Below, piece after piece: positions 1 through 9,053 of a stretch of 64,000 nucleotides of DNA. This DNA is from Bacteroidota bacterium (lineage in GTDB: Bacteria > Bacteroidota > Bacteroidia > B-17B0 > Aurantibacillaceae). Below the pieces are notes generated by a model that saw only the letters and a list, made by a program, of their open reading frames with translations, was not told the DNA's origin and made no database searches. The stretch is from NCBI GenBank assembly GCA_016708845.1, contig JADJFB010000012.1:62001-126000 (forward strand), given 5' to 3'. The position numbers and the translations under genes were made by a program. Numbering within the stretch: the first letter of the stretch is position 1; every line of letters begins with the position of its first letter.

Positions 1-1053
1 TGTAATAGTTCCTGCAATATCTTGTGAATTAAGAACAGTATCCTTTGGTCTTTCTACACCAAAACCATCTAAGGCATAGTTGTAAATTATATTACTTTGT
101 TTAGCATTAATTTCGGAAGGAGTATTAATAAAGAAACCAACTCCGATTTTTATTTTTTGTTTCAATTCACGACGATTTCTATAGGATACTACTGAGTCAG
201 CAGAATAGGTTTTATAGGTATCACGGTATTTGCCGCGCACTTTAGTTGAATCAATTGTAAAGTGTGTTTGTAAGCCGCCATTAAATGTAAAATCATTTAC
301 TTGAATAGCACGCTGTCTTTTTGAATTATAATATGTTACAGAGCCAGGATAAATAACATTTGTTGACTGATTTATTGTGCCAAATAAATAATTACCAGTA
401 ACCCCAATTGATAATTCGGAAAGTAATTGCTTGCCTAATTTTTTGCGTTTATACTTTGCAGTTTCTTTATATTTAATGAGTGTATCAGCTAATGCAGAGC
501 GTTGAAATTTAGAAAATTGTTTGTAAAATGGTTTAACTCCTGTGCCTAAAAATACTTTATTAATTCCGCCATCTCCTTCAAAAATATAGTTCATGGTTCC
601 AGCAACTGTATTTTCTTGAGTAGAACTAATTTTGTATCCTACAGTACTGTAAGGCATAATACCAAAGGCCATTCCTCCAAATCGTTTTAAAGGGAAGCCA
701 AAAGACCCGTATGAGAAATTGATATTCTTTTTCCTTACTGCTGCATCTGCATTTCCGATTTTTTTAAATTGTGCTTGACCACCAATTTCTAAAGTCGTTA
801 ATCTCAAACCAGCTAATCCTGCTGGATTGGCAGCATTAATAAAAAATGGAGCAATTGTATCTTGATGATAGGCGATAAACGAACCTCCCATGGCAGATGG
901 AGTGGCAAAAGTTTGTAGGTTTAATTCGCCCATGCCATAACGTGAATAAGGGCTTGAGGTTAAAATTTGAGAATAGGATAATGTGATCGTACTTAAAAAA
1001 GTAAGAGTAAAAATGAATGTCTTCAAAAAAGAAATATGTTTATTTATGTTCAC
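1..1053 (-). CDS. Outer-membrane protein, probable beta-barrel (3' end outside window)
   Basis: The reading frame is open from the coaX stop region to the left window edge, so the C-terminus is missing. It begins with a hydrophobic signal peptide (about residues 10-28, ending SYSQ) followed by the motif SPYSRYGMGEL, which I know from a family of Bacteroidota outer-membrane proteins of the FadL/OMPP1-like type. The remainder is rich in glycine, aromatic and alternating residues, as expected of beta strands. The start is GTG at 1053, overlapping the coaX end by 14 bases, or TTG at 1026; no ATG fits. Overlap with coaX suggests co-transcription and translational coupling. Substrate or role cannot be stated from the sequence. 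Confidence 0.7.
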   Translation of the reverse strand, partial: MNINKHISFLKTFIFTLTFLSTITLSYSQILTSSPYSRYGMGELNLQTFATPSAMGGSFIAYHQDTIAPFFINAANPAGLAGLRLTTLEIGGQAQFKKIGNADAAVRKKNINFSYGSFGFPLKRFGGMAFGIMPYSTVGYKISSTQENTVAGTMNYIFEGDGGINKVFLGTGVKPFYKQFSKFQRSALADTLIKYKETAKYKRKKLGKQLLSELSIGVTGNYLFGTINQSTNVIYPGSVTYYNSKRQRAIQVNDFTFNGGLQTHFTIDSTKVRGKYRDTYKTYSADSVVSYRNRRELKQKIKIGVGFFINTPSEINAKQSNIIYNYALDGFGVERPKDTVLNSQDIAGTIT

Positions 1054-1768
1054 TATTATAATTTAAAATATCGTTTAGTCCTTTTATAACTAAATTTTGG
1101 TGGGCAAAGATGCTATTTTTTAACCGTTTTGCCAAGTATTCGCTATCTCCTCCAGTTAAAACGCAAATTATGTCGGTAAATTGCAATTTATATTGGCTAA
1201 TAATACCATCAATTTCGGCTACACTACCATTTAAAACCCCCGATAAGATGGAGTTTTGAGTGTTATTGCCAACTAGTTCATTATATGAAAAATTGGCCTC
1301 AACTAAAGGCAATTTGCTTGTAAATGTTTGGAGCGCCTTAAATTTCATTTGTATGCCTGGGGAAATACCTCCACCTAAGTATTCATTTTTACTGTTTGTG
1401 AAGTTATATTTGATACATGTACCTACATCTATTACCAAAACATTGGCATTGGGATATAGGTAATAAGCGCCAACTGAAGCTGCCAATCTATCAGAACCAA
1501 GCGTAGACGCTGATTGGTATAGGTTTGTTAATGGTATTTTAGTTTCAGAATTGAATATGATAGTTGGGATGATAGCATTTAAAGCTGAGTAGAAATCTTC
1601 TTGCTCTTTTACCACAGTTCCAATAATCGCTCTTTTTGCTTTGGAAATAAAGGCCTTGTCTGATAAAATAACACTTACATTGTCATAAACCTTGCTTTCC
1701 AACAGAGTTTCGCCATTAAATACAGCCGCTTTAACACGTGTATTGCCAATATCTATAATTAAATTCAA
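1040..1768 (-). CDS. coaX: Type III pantothenate kinase
   Basis: This enzyme phosphorylates pantothenate in the first step of coenzyme A synthesis, in the cytoplasm. The 242-residue length is normal for the type III (CoaX) family. The ATP-binding motif DIGNTRVKAAVF lies at residues 6-17, TLGSDRLAAS near 90, VIDVGTC near 112 and LGGGISPGI near 130, followed by LTGGDSE near the C-terminus; these are the family signatures. The start is TTG at 1768: an in-frame TAA lies just upstream and no ATG is available. The gene is followed, with overlap, by an outer-membrane protein gene, an arrangement common in Bacteroidota. Type III kinases are generally not feedback-inhibited by CoA (family knowledge). 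Confidence 0.95.
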   Translation of the reverse strand: MNLIIDIGNTRVKAAVFNGETLLESKVYDNVSVILSDKAFISKAKRAIIGTVVKEQEDFYSALNAIIPTIIFNSETKIPLTNLYQSASTLGSDRLAASVGAYYLYPNANVLVIDVGTCIKYNFTNSKNEYLGGGISPGIQMKFKALQTFTSKLPLVEANFSYNELVGNNTQNSILSGVLNGSVAEIDGIISQYKLQFTDIICVLTGGDSEYLAKRLKNSIFAHQNLVIKGLNDILNYNSEHK

Positions 1769-1831
1769 TGTTTATAAAAGTAACTAAATACCACATATCT
1801 AGTTTTAATTTAAGATTTTTTAATATTTCCT

Positions 1832-1861
1832 TTTGCAGTATAAATAATTCTCTTAAATTTG
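1832..1861 (+). promoter_or_regulatory. Bacteroidota-type promoter of tRNA-Phe
   Basis: TTTG (1832-1835), an 18-base spacer and TAAATTTG (1854-1861) match the Bacteroidota sigma-A consensus TTTG / TAnnTTTG. It sits 15 bases upstream of the mature tRNA-Phe, which would put the start of transcription a few bases before the tRNA. Confidence 0.75.
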
Positions 1862-1876
1862 CAGCCCGAATATGTT

Positions 1877-1949
1877 GGTGCCTTAGCTCAGTCGGTAGAG
1901 CAACAGACTGAAAATCTGTGTGTCCCTGGTTCGATTCCTGGAGGCACCA
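1877..1949 (+). tRNA. tRNA-Phe (anticodon GAA)
   Basis: A full 73-base cloverleaf can be folded by eye. The acceptor stem GGTGCCT pairs with AGGCACC over 7 bp, with discriminator base A at 1949. The D arm holds AGCTCAGTCGGTAGAGC. The anticodon stem ACAGA/TCTGT encloses loop CTGAAAA, giving anticodon GAA for phenylalanine. The T arm contains GGTTCGATTCC. The 3' CCA is not encoded. A consensus promoter lies just upstream and a terminator hairpin directly downstream, so it is a monocistronic tRNA unit. Confidence 0.97.
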
Positions 1950-1951
1950 CA

Positions 1952-1978
1952 AAACCCACTCAAGCGAGTGGGTTTTTT
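1952..1978 (+). terminator. Rho-independent terminator of tRNA-Phe
   Basis: A 10-bp perfect stem (AAACCCACTC / GAGTGGGTTT) with loop AAGC is followed by a run of T. It lies 3 bases after the tRNA and 10 bases before the next gene start. Confidence 0.85.
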
Positions 1979-1987
1979 ATTTATATA

Positions 1988-3235
1988 ATGAACAAAACCC
2001 AGCATATTTTAATGATTGGAGCTGTTTGGCCAGAGCCTAACTCTTCTGCTGCTGGTAGTAGAACGCTTCAGTTAATTGAAGAATTTCAAAAGTTAAATTG
2101 GAAAATAACCTTTGCTTGCGCTGCTGCTGATAGCGACTTTAGTATTGATTTCCAAAAATATGGTGTAGACAAAATAACCATTGAGTTAACTCATAGCAGC
2201 TTTGATGAGTTCGTTAAAACACTTCAGCCAAGTATTGTTTTATTTGACCGATTTATGATTGAGGAACAGTTTGGTTGGCGTGTTGCAGAAAATTGCCCAA
2301 ATGCACTTAGGGTTTTAGATACCATTGATTTGCATTGTTTGAGATTAGCCAGACAGCAAGCATTTAAAGAAAAACGGAATTTTACAATCGAAGATTTATA
2401 CAGTGATACCGCAAAACGAGAAATAGCCAGCATTTACCGTTGCGATTTGACCTTGATGATTTCTATTTTTGAAATGGATTTGCTTCAAACATTTTTTCAT
2501 ATTGATGTCAATCTGCTTCATTACACGCCTTTTTTATTAAACCCAATTACCGAAAAGCAAACAGCGAATTGGCCTTTATTTGAAGATAGAAAGCATTTTG
2601 TAACCATTGGCAATTTTTTACATGAACCAAATTGGAATGGCGTTTTGTATTTAAAAGAAGATATTTGGCCTTTAATAAGAAAGCAATTGCCAGATGCAGA
2701 ATTGCATATTTATGGTGCTTATCCTTCGCCCAAAGTAAATCAATTACATCAACCTAAAGATGGTTTTTTAATTAAAGGAAGAGCAGAGAGTGCACAAGAA
2801 GTTATGCTAAATGCTAAAGTATGTTTAGCGCCTTTGCGTTTTGGCGCAGGGTTAAAAGGAAAATTAATTGACGCGATGGAATGTGGAACACCAAGCGTAA
2901 CCACAAGCGTTGGAGCCGAAGCTATGCATGCGGAGTTAGACTGGGGAGGCTTAATAACGGATTATATACAAGAATTTGCAAATGGTGCTGTTAATTTATA
3001 CACGAATAAAACAACATGGTTAAACGCACAGAGTGATGGCACTGAAATTATTAATCATGTTTTTGATAAAGAACTTCATTCGAAATTATTGATTGAAAAA
3101 TTAGAGCAAGTGCAAAAAATACTGAATGAGCATCGTCACAAAAATTTTATTGGTTCTATGTTAATGCATCATACCATATCAGGAACAAAATACATGTCGC
3201 GTTGGATAGAAGAAAAAAACAAAAAGCCATTGTAA
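1988..3235 (+). CDS. Glycosyltransferase, GT4-like (group 1)
   Basis: A 415-residue protein resembling GT-B fold glycosyltransferases, which move a nucleotide-activated sugar to an acceptor, usually in polysaccharide or glycan synthesis. The C-terminal half has the family pattern: a glycine-rich entry IGNFLHEPNWNG, the strand AELHIYGAYP, GRAESAQEV, and the donor-binding stretch PLRFGAGLKGKLIDAMECG, where a conserved glycine/lysine region is followed by a helix ending in a small-residue turn. No signal peptide is seen. The start is ATG at 1988; the frame is open further upstream, but that part is the tRNA gene and its terminator. The donor and acceptor are unknown. The stop is embedded in a terminator hairpin shared with the convergent peptidase gene. 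Confidence 0.82.
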   Translation: MNKTQHILMIGAVWPEPNSSAAGSRTLQLIEEFQKLNWKITFACAAADSDFSIDFQKYGVDKITIELTHSSFDEFVKTLQPSIVLFDRFMIEEQFGWRVAENCPNALRVLDTIDLHCLRLARQQAFKEKRNFTIEDLYSDTAKREIASIYRCDLTLMISIFEMDLLQTFFHIDVNLLHYTPFLLNPITEKQTANWPLFEDRKHFVTIGNFLHEPNWNGVLYLKEDIWPLIRKQLPDAELHIYGAYPSPKVNQLHQPKDGFLIKGRAESAQEVMLNAKVCLAPLRFGAGLKGKLIDAMECGTPSVTTSVGAEAMHAELDWGGLITDYIQEFANGAVNLYTNKTTWLNAQSDGTEIINHVFDKELHSKLLIEKLEQVQKILNEHRHKNFIGSMLMHHTISGTKYMSRWIEEKNKKPL

Positions 3236-3251
3236 TTTACAATGGCTTTTT
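3221..3251. terminator. Bidirectional terminator between convergent genes
   Basis: AAAAAGCCATTG and CAATGGCTTTTT form a 12-bp perfect stem with an A run on one side and a T run on the other, so it can act in both directions. It overlaps the stop codon of the glycosyltransferase and ends 24 bases from the stop of the zinc peptidase. Confidence 0.8.
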
Positions 3252-3274
3252 GTTTTAAAATCTATGACAGATGT

Positions 3275-3982
3275 TTAATCATTATTATTTCCAGTGAATC
3301 TTAATATCATATATAATAAAGAGGCTATGGCACCTAAAGCGGATACGATATAGGTGTAGGCAGCCCATTTTAAGGCATCTTTAGCATCTTCATGTTCCGA
3401 CCCATAAGTTATTCCAGCACTATTTAACCACACTAATGCTCTATTACTTGCATCAATTTCTACAGGTAAAGTTACTATCGTAAATAAAGTGATAGCAGAT
3501 TGAAGGATAATAAATATAAGCATTACTGTATTTCCTAAATGAGGCATGCTATAAAACGCAAATGCCAAAACAAATGATAGTATCCCCATGATTGTAGAGG
3601 CAATTTGAACTGCCGGAACCATTTTACTTCTTAATGTTAACCAAGTGTAAGCGGTAGCGTGTTGCACTGCATGTCCACATTCGTGCGCTGCAACAGCTGC
3701 TGCTGCAACATGTTGCCCGTGGTAAACATCATGACTTAAATTAACGGTTTTATCTGCTGGATTATAATGATCGGTTAATTGACCATTTACACTTTGGATT
3801 TTCACATCAAAAATACCATTATCTCTTAGCATTTTTTCTGCTACTTCTTTGCCACTAAATTTACTTACTAATCTTTCTTGAGAATATTTGGCAAACTTTG
3901 ATTTTAATCTGGAGCTAACCAGCAAACCAATAAGCATGAAAATGCCACTTATCACCATTAAACCAATATTGTAATGCATCAT
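3275..3982 (-). CDS. Membrane zinc metallopeptidase, YugP-like
   Basis: A 235-residue membrane protein of the YugP / Zn_peptidase_2 family. One transmembrane segment lies at residues 7-24 and several more in the C-terminal half (about 125-145, 152-172 and 205-225). The zinc-binding HExxH motif is H100-E-C-G-H104, preceded by the family motif DHYNP (71-75) and HDVYHG (84-89). E175 in PVEIDAS is a candidate third ligand (inference). Such proteins are presumed membrane-bound proteases; substrates are not established. The start could be either of two adjacent ATG codons. The gene is convergent with the glycosyltransferase and is transcribed alone. Confidence 0.85.
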   Translation of the reverse strand: MMHYNIGLMVISGIFMLIGLLVSSRLKSKFAKYSQERLVSKFSGKEVAEKMLRDNGIFDVKIQSVNGQLTDHYNPADKTVNLSHDVYHGQHVAAAAVAAHECGHAVQHATAYTWLTLRSKMVPAVQIASTIMGILSFVLAFAFYSMPHLGNTVMLIFIILQSAITLFTIVTLPVEIDASNRALVWLNSAGITYGSEHEDAKDALKWAAYTYIVSALGAIASLLYMILRFTGNNND

Positions 3983-4067
3983 TTTTTAAAAAATTAAATT
4001 GTTTATTTGATTACAAAGATATTCATTTTTGAACCCTTGTATTTCTAAAAAATGCTAAAATTGTTTA

Positions 4068-6470
4068 TTAGAATCGAATCATAAGCTGAAACAAAAACAT
4101 GCGTGGCGGACGAACATCGCCTGGCCTTAAGCTATATTCTGCATTTAAAATATTGTTTACAATAACAGATGCTTTTACTGCTTTTGATACTTGATAGGAG
4201 ATTCTCGCATCATGAATCCAATCTCCGCTCCATTTTGCAATTTCGTAATCACCTATTGTTACATAAGTTGTATTTTTATGACTTGCTCTGTATTCTTTTA
4301 GGCCGGGAATAATATAAGTAGAAGGAATCTCATCCCAATTTACACCGTTAGGAATGTCGTTATATTCATGTAAAATACTTTGTTCAAAACGTCTATCTAC
4401 ATTTTCCATGTAACTATAAAACCTCGTGCTCCAACCTATAGATAATTTCTTATAATCTAACTGGATATCTGCTTTAAATAATTGTTGATTTCTGTATTTT
4501 AATACTTTTAATCCTTCTATTCCAAGCGTGTCAACTTTAGGGTCGTAATTTAAATAAATAGGATTAGTGTATGTAAATCCAATTTAGGTAGACACGTTAA
4601 TTGGTCCCATTTTTCCTGTTCCTGTTATAGAAGCATCTATACCATTAATTCTGGCCTTACCAACGTTTTGAGATTTGAATCCTGCTTTATCAATATCTAA
4701 ATAAAATAATCCTGTTTTGTTGCCGTAAATGTCAAAGGTAAATTCAACCATGTCGCTATACTCTGTCCAAAAGCCTGCTATATCTAAAAACCCTTTAAAA
4801 TCAAATAATTTAAATCCTTGCTTAATACCGATTTCAGCACTCCATCCTCGTTCTGGTTGAAGTGATTGATTTGGATAAATTTGTAAGGCACTTACACTTG
4901 TGCTAATATATTTTTCGGCAATCGTTGGAAAACGATATCCTTGACCATAAGATGCGCGTAAAAATGTGTATGGTAATAATTGATAGTTCATGCCGGCTCT
5001 AAACACGGGTTGAAAAGGCAAATTATTTATTTTAGGAGTTAAATATCCTCTTGTATATGAAGTGTCAATTCTATTGTACTCGCCTCGTAAACCAACTGAA
5101 GTAGTTAGCTTTTTGTATTTATAATCAAACTGGGCGTATCCAGCATAATTTTTACCTGTATGCCTTCCGTATAATGAATCCGCAATAACCTGTTGCTCCA
5201 TATAAACAGCACCATAAGTCATGGTAAAATTATTTTTGAAACGTTTTTGATATTGAAATTCATTATAATACAATTCAGCTCTTGAACCTTGATTCTTGTC
5301 ATTGTTGTTATTGGTTAAATAATAACGAGAGCGTAAACTAAATTTACCGCCTTTTTTAGTAAAGTAATTAATATAAGGATCCACATTGCAACGTTGGTTT
5401 GTAAATCGTTGAATATCTAATCCTTGAGGGTGATAAACAGAGTCGGCATTTTGCCATAAGAAAAATAAGCCACCTCTAGTTTCCATCATATTAGTATTTA
5501 ATCCAATAGCTAAACCAGGAATTTTTTTGAAGTTATAACGCAAATTCATATTGAATCTTCCGCGTTTTTCATTTTCTAGGTAACGGTAACCTTCATCGTT
5601 AAACATATGCCCACCTAAAACCAAATCTAATTGACCAATTTTTTCGGAATGAGAAAAATTAACACCAGTTTGGTTTTGGCTTGTGCCTTTCCACCATTTG
5701 TATTTTAAATTTTTTGGAGCATCATAGGTGGCTAAAAACATGGATACAGTTGTTTGTGGTTTGTCTTTAGCGTAAGCGGTTCGCATATTAATAACTCCGT
5801 TCATGGCTGAAGAACCAAATAAGGCAGAGGCAGCGCCTTTTATAACCTCAACTTGTTCTAAGTTTTCTAACGGTAAATAATTCCATTTAATATCTGCCGC
5901 ATCCGCACTAATCATTGGCATTTCGTCAACTAACATCAATACTCTTGTACCTGCGCCATAGCTATATCCACTTCCACCACGTATACTTGCTTGTCCGTCA
6001 GAAACCACAACGCCTGGCACTTGGTTCATAATAATATCTAAACTTTGCGACGCTTTATTTTCAATAATGGCAGGCTTAATCACCTCCATACTCACGGTAA
6101 CGTCTGATAATTTTTGCTCAAATCTACCAGCAGAAATAACTACTTCATCCAATAATTGATTGCCATTTCCTAAAGCAATACTAACTTCAATAGTGTCATT
6201 TCCTTTCACAATGATGGGTTGAGAATATTTTTGATAACCAACAAGGTCACATTCTAATGTGTGATTTCCATCGGTGGTTGTCATATAAAAAACACCTTCT
6301 ATATCAGCCGCTACACCTTTTGTTTTATCTAAAACGACTACAGCCCCAGGTAATGATTCATTATTTGATTTATCTTTTACAACCCCTTTTACAACGCCTA
6401 ATGTTTGAGCATAGATTTGACATGTATAAAAAAATGCTCCTGTTAAAATATATTTAACGTTTTTAATCAT
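4068..6470 (-). CDS. TonB-dependent receptor, interrupted by an in-frame stop
   Basis: An outer-membrane, energy-coupled importer of about 800 residues if the stop is read through. After a signal peptide there is a carboxypeptidase-regulatory-like domain (about 25-105, with GVVKGVVKDKSNNESLPGA), a plug domain (about 110-230, with SIRGGSGYSYGAGTRVLMLV and VEVIKGAASALFGSSAMNGV) and a beta-barrel ending in the typical aromatic terminus FQLMIRF. A TAA at 4584-4586 stops translation after residue 628. The same frame continues open and homologous in style to 4068, so this is a nonsense change rather than a frameshift. It is divergent from dprA with only 51 bases between. No SusD partner is adjacent and the ligand is unknown. 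As sequenced, the product would lack the last barrel strands and probably fail to insert. Confidence 0.85.
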
Positions 6471-6521
6471 AAACTGTTTAATTTTACGAACACAATATAA
6501 TAATTAACTATTATTTAACAA

Positions 6522-7630
6522 ATGTCGTCTGTCGATTTAACATATCAAATTGGGCTAACTTTATTAGATGGCGTTGGTGATGTTTTAGCTAAAAATTTAG
6601 TTGCCTATTGCGGAAGTGCTGAGCAAGTTTTTAAAACTAACAAAACGCAACTCGAAAAATACCGGGTATTGGCACTTATACATCTGCCGCTATACAAAAG
6701 AGCAAAACGGTTTTGGAAAGAGCGGAAAAGGAAGTGAGTTTTATCAATGACAATAAAATACAAGCTTTATTTTTTACAGACACAAATTATCCACAACGTT
6801 TAAAAAACTGTAGTGATAGTCCAGTGATGCTTTATTATAAAGGTAATGCTGATTTAAATGCTGAAAAAATTGTGGCTGTTGTAGGTACTCGAACTCCTTC
6901 GGTATATGGAAAAGAAATGACTGAAAAATTTATTTCAGATTTAACAAATAGTGGTTGTTTGGTGGTTAGTGGTTTAGCTTACGGCATTGATATTACAGCT
7001 CATAAATCATCATTAGATAACGGGTTGAGTACTGTGGGTGTTTTAGCTCATGGTTTAGATAGAGTTTACCCATCTGTACATTCTAATTACGCTGCAAAAA
7101 TGATTTCGCAAGGAGGATTATTGACAGAGTTTATAAGTGATACAAATCCTGATAAAGAAAATTTTCCTAAAAGAAATAGAATTGTAGCTGGCATGTGTGA
7201 TGCCTTAGTTGTTGTTGAATCTAAAAGAGGAGGAGGAAGTTTAATTACGGCAACAATTGCCAATTCTTATAATAAAGATATTTTTGCATTTCCAGGTAAG
7301 GCAGGAGAATTATTGAGCGAAGGATGCAATGGATTAATTAAGTCTCACAGAGCCAATTTAATTGAAAGCACTGCCGATTTAATGTATATCATGAATTGGA
7401 ATCAGGAAGTAAAAAAGAAGAAAACGAATCAAATTCCTTTGCTCCTAAAACTATCTCCTGAAGAGCAATCTATAGTAAAAGCGTTTGAAAATAAAAGTCA
7501 ATTGCATGTTGACGAAATTTGTTACGCTACTAATTTCCCTATTAGTAAAACTTCAGGTCACTTGTTACAATTAGAATTTTCGAACGTCATTAAATCTCTT
7601 CCAGGAAAAATTTATCAGTTAAATCGTTAA
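6522..7630 (+). CDS. dprA: DNA processing protein DprA (frameshifted in this sequence)
   Basis: DprA protects incoming single-stranded DNA and loads RecA during natural transformation. The N-terminal helical part starts at ATG 6522 (YQIGLTLLDGVGDVLAKNLV, a helix-hairpin-helix-like stretch). The Rossmann-like core has VVGTRTPSVYG, SGLAYGIDITAHKSS, GVLAHGLDRVYP, KRNRIVAGMCDALVVVE and SKRGGGSLITA, all DprA hallmarks. A winged-helix-like tail follows. The frame breaks in the A5 run at 6655-6659: with one more A, the text continues LEKIPGIGTYTSAAIQKSK and runs into the second part without loss. The corrected length is about 369 residues, normal for DprA. The break is most simply a sequencing error; a true frameshift would inactivate the gene. 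Confidence 0.92.
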
Positions 7631-7694
7631 ACAATAACTCTTAAAAAGCTGATAATTCTCAGGTTTAGCGCAAACAAAAAAAATCTTTTCGCAG

Positions 7695-7725
7695 TTGTAT
7701 TACATACAAAAACAGTGTAACTTTA
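7695..7725 (+). promoter_or_regulatory. Possible promoter of the flavoprotein gene
   Basis: TTG (7695-7697), 20 bases, then TAACTTTA (7718-7725), one base off the TAnnTTTG box, 15 bases before the ATG at 7741. The match is imperfect. Confidence 0.4.
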
Positions 7726-7740
7726 CTCAAAAATAAAAGT

Positions 7741-8985
7741 ATGCAAACTACTAAAGTAGATGTTCTTGTTATCGGTGCAGGCCCTGCGGGATCGATAGCT
7801 GCAAGTATTATCAATAAAGCAGGTTATAAAGTTAGAATTGTAGAAAAAGAAAAATTCCCTCGTTTTGTTATTGGCGAAAGTTTATTACCAAGAGTAATGG
7901 ATCACCTTGAAGAAGCTGGTTTATTAGAGGCTGTTAAAAAAGCTGGGTTTCAAGAAAAATTTGGAGCTAAGTTTGTTCGCGGTGATGAAGTTTGTGACTT
8001 TAATTTTAAAGATCAATTTAGTAAAGGTTGGAATTGGACTTGGCAAGTGCCACGTGGCCAATTTGATAAAATTTTATCAGAAACAGCAGCTTCTATGGGA
8101 GTTGATGTTCAGCACGAAATGGCTGTAAAAGATATTAAGTTTCATGGTACCGATTCAACCACTACTGTTGTAAATAAAGATGGTGTAGAAGAACAAATTG
8201 AGGCAAAGTTTATTGTGGATGCAAGTGGTTACGGCCGAGTTATTCCTCGTATGTTTGGCTTAGACAAACCGTCAAATTTCGATCCTCGAAAAACACATTT
8301 TACGCATTTCAAAGATCTAAAACGCCCAGAAGGAATTGATGGAAATCGTATTACAGTGGTTGTTCATCAGCAACGCACTTGGATTTGGATTATTCCTTTT
8401 TCAAATGGAATTACATCGGTTGGTTTTGTAGCTGATCCCCAATTTTTTAAAGATTATCCAGAGGATGCAGTAGAAAGAATGAGAGGTATTATCAATGCCG
8501 ACATTCATACCAAAGAGCGTTTTGGAGATGCAGAAATGGTGTTTGAACCTCGTACAATTGAGGGATATGCTATTTCTACCAAACAATTATATGGAGATGG
8601 TTTTGTATTATGTGGTAATGCAACTGAATTTTTAGATCCAGTGTTTTCCTCAGGCGTTACTTTTGCCATGGAATCAGGAAATAAAGCGGCTAAACTTGTC
8701 ATTGAAACATTAAAAGGAAATACAGTAGATTGGCAAAAAGAGTATACAGATTATATGATGCAAGGAATAAACACCTTTAGATCTTATGTTTCAGGTTGGT
8801 ACGAAGGCGATTTGCATGAAATTTTCTTTTCCGAAAATCCAGATCCTGAAATTAAAAAACAAATTTGTTCGGTATTAGCGGGTTATGTTTGGGATTTAGA
8901 AAATCCATTTGTGAAAAAACATGATAGAGCTTTAAAATCATTAGCAAATGTAATTCGATTAAATAAGCAAAAATCAGTAGCTTAA
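7741..8985 (+). CDS. FAD-dependent oxidoreductase, halogenase-like
   Basis: A 414-residue flavoprotein. The FAD-binding GxGxxG is G12-A-G-P-A-G17, with an acidic strand end VRIVEKEKFPR, then GESLLPRV, a distal FAD motif in FVLCGNATEFLDPVFSSG and the middle motif WxWxIP at W214-I-W-I-I-P219. That last motif is a signature of flavin-dependent halogenases, though many uncharacterised relatives in Bacteroidota carry it too. K77 in FGAKFVRG is a candidate for the halogenase catalytic lysine, but I cannot align it with certainty. It could equally be a geranylgeranyl-reductase-like or polyene-pigment enzyme. It stands alone, with its own promoter-like sequence and a strong terminator. No flavin reductase is adjacent. 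Confidence 0.8.
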   Translation: MQTTKVDVLVIGAGPAGSIAASIINKAGYKVRIVEKEKFPRFVIGESLLPRVMDHLEEAGLLEAVKKAGFQEKFGAKFVRGDEVCDFNFKDQFSKGWNWTWQVPRGQFDKILSETAASMGVDVQHEMAVKDIKFHGTDSTTTVVNKDGVEEQIEAKFIVDASGYGRVIPRMFGLDKPSNFDPRKTHFTHFKDLKRPEGIDGNRITVVVHQQRTWIWIIPFSNGITSVGFVADPQFFKDYPEDAVERMRGIINADIHTKERFGDAEMVFEPRTIEGYAISTKQLYGDGFVLCGNATEFLDPVFSSGVTFAMESGNKAAKLVIETLKGNTVDWQKEYTDYMMQGINTFRSYVSGWYEGDLHEIFFSENPDPEIKKQICSVLAGYVWDLENPFVKKHDRALKSLANVIRLNKQKSVA

Positions 8986-9001
8986 ATAGTTTTTAAATAT
9001 A

Positions 9002-9037
9002 AAAAAAGCCATCAGTAAATTTACTGATGGCTTTTTT
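9002..9037. terminator. Bidirectional terminator
   Basis: A near-perfect palindrome, AAAAAAGCCATCAGTAAA with TTTACTGATGGCTTTTTT, lies between the convergent flavoprotein (ends 8985) and the adhesin gene (ends 9054). A and T runs on either side allow termination in both directions. Confidence 0.85.
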
Positions 9038-9053
9038 AGTTGTTAGAACTCTC

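Noticed and set aside
1859..1987. N-terminal extension of the GT4 gene upstream of ATG 1988
   Set aside because: It translates the tRNA-Phe gene and its terminator, not protein.
6471..6521. Riboswitch between the TonB receptor and dprA
   Set aside because: Only 51 bases separate the divergent genes, too few for a known cobalamin or other riboswitch.
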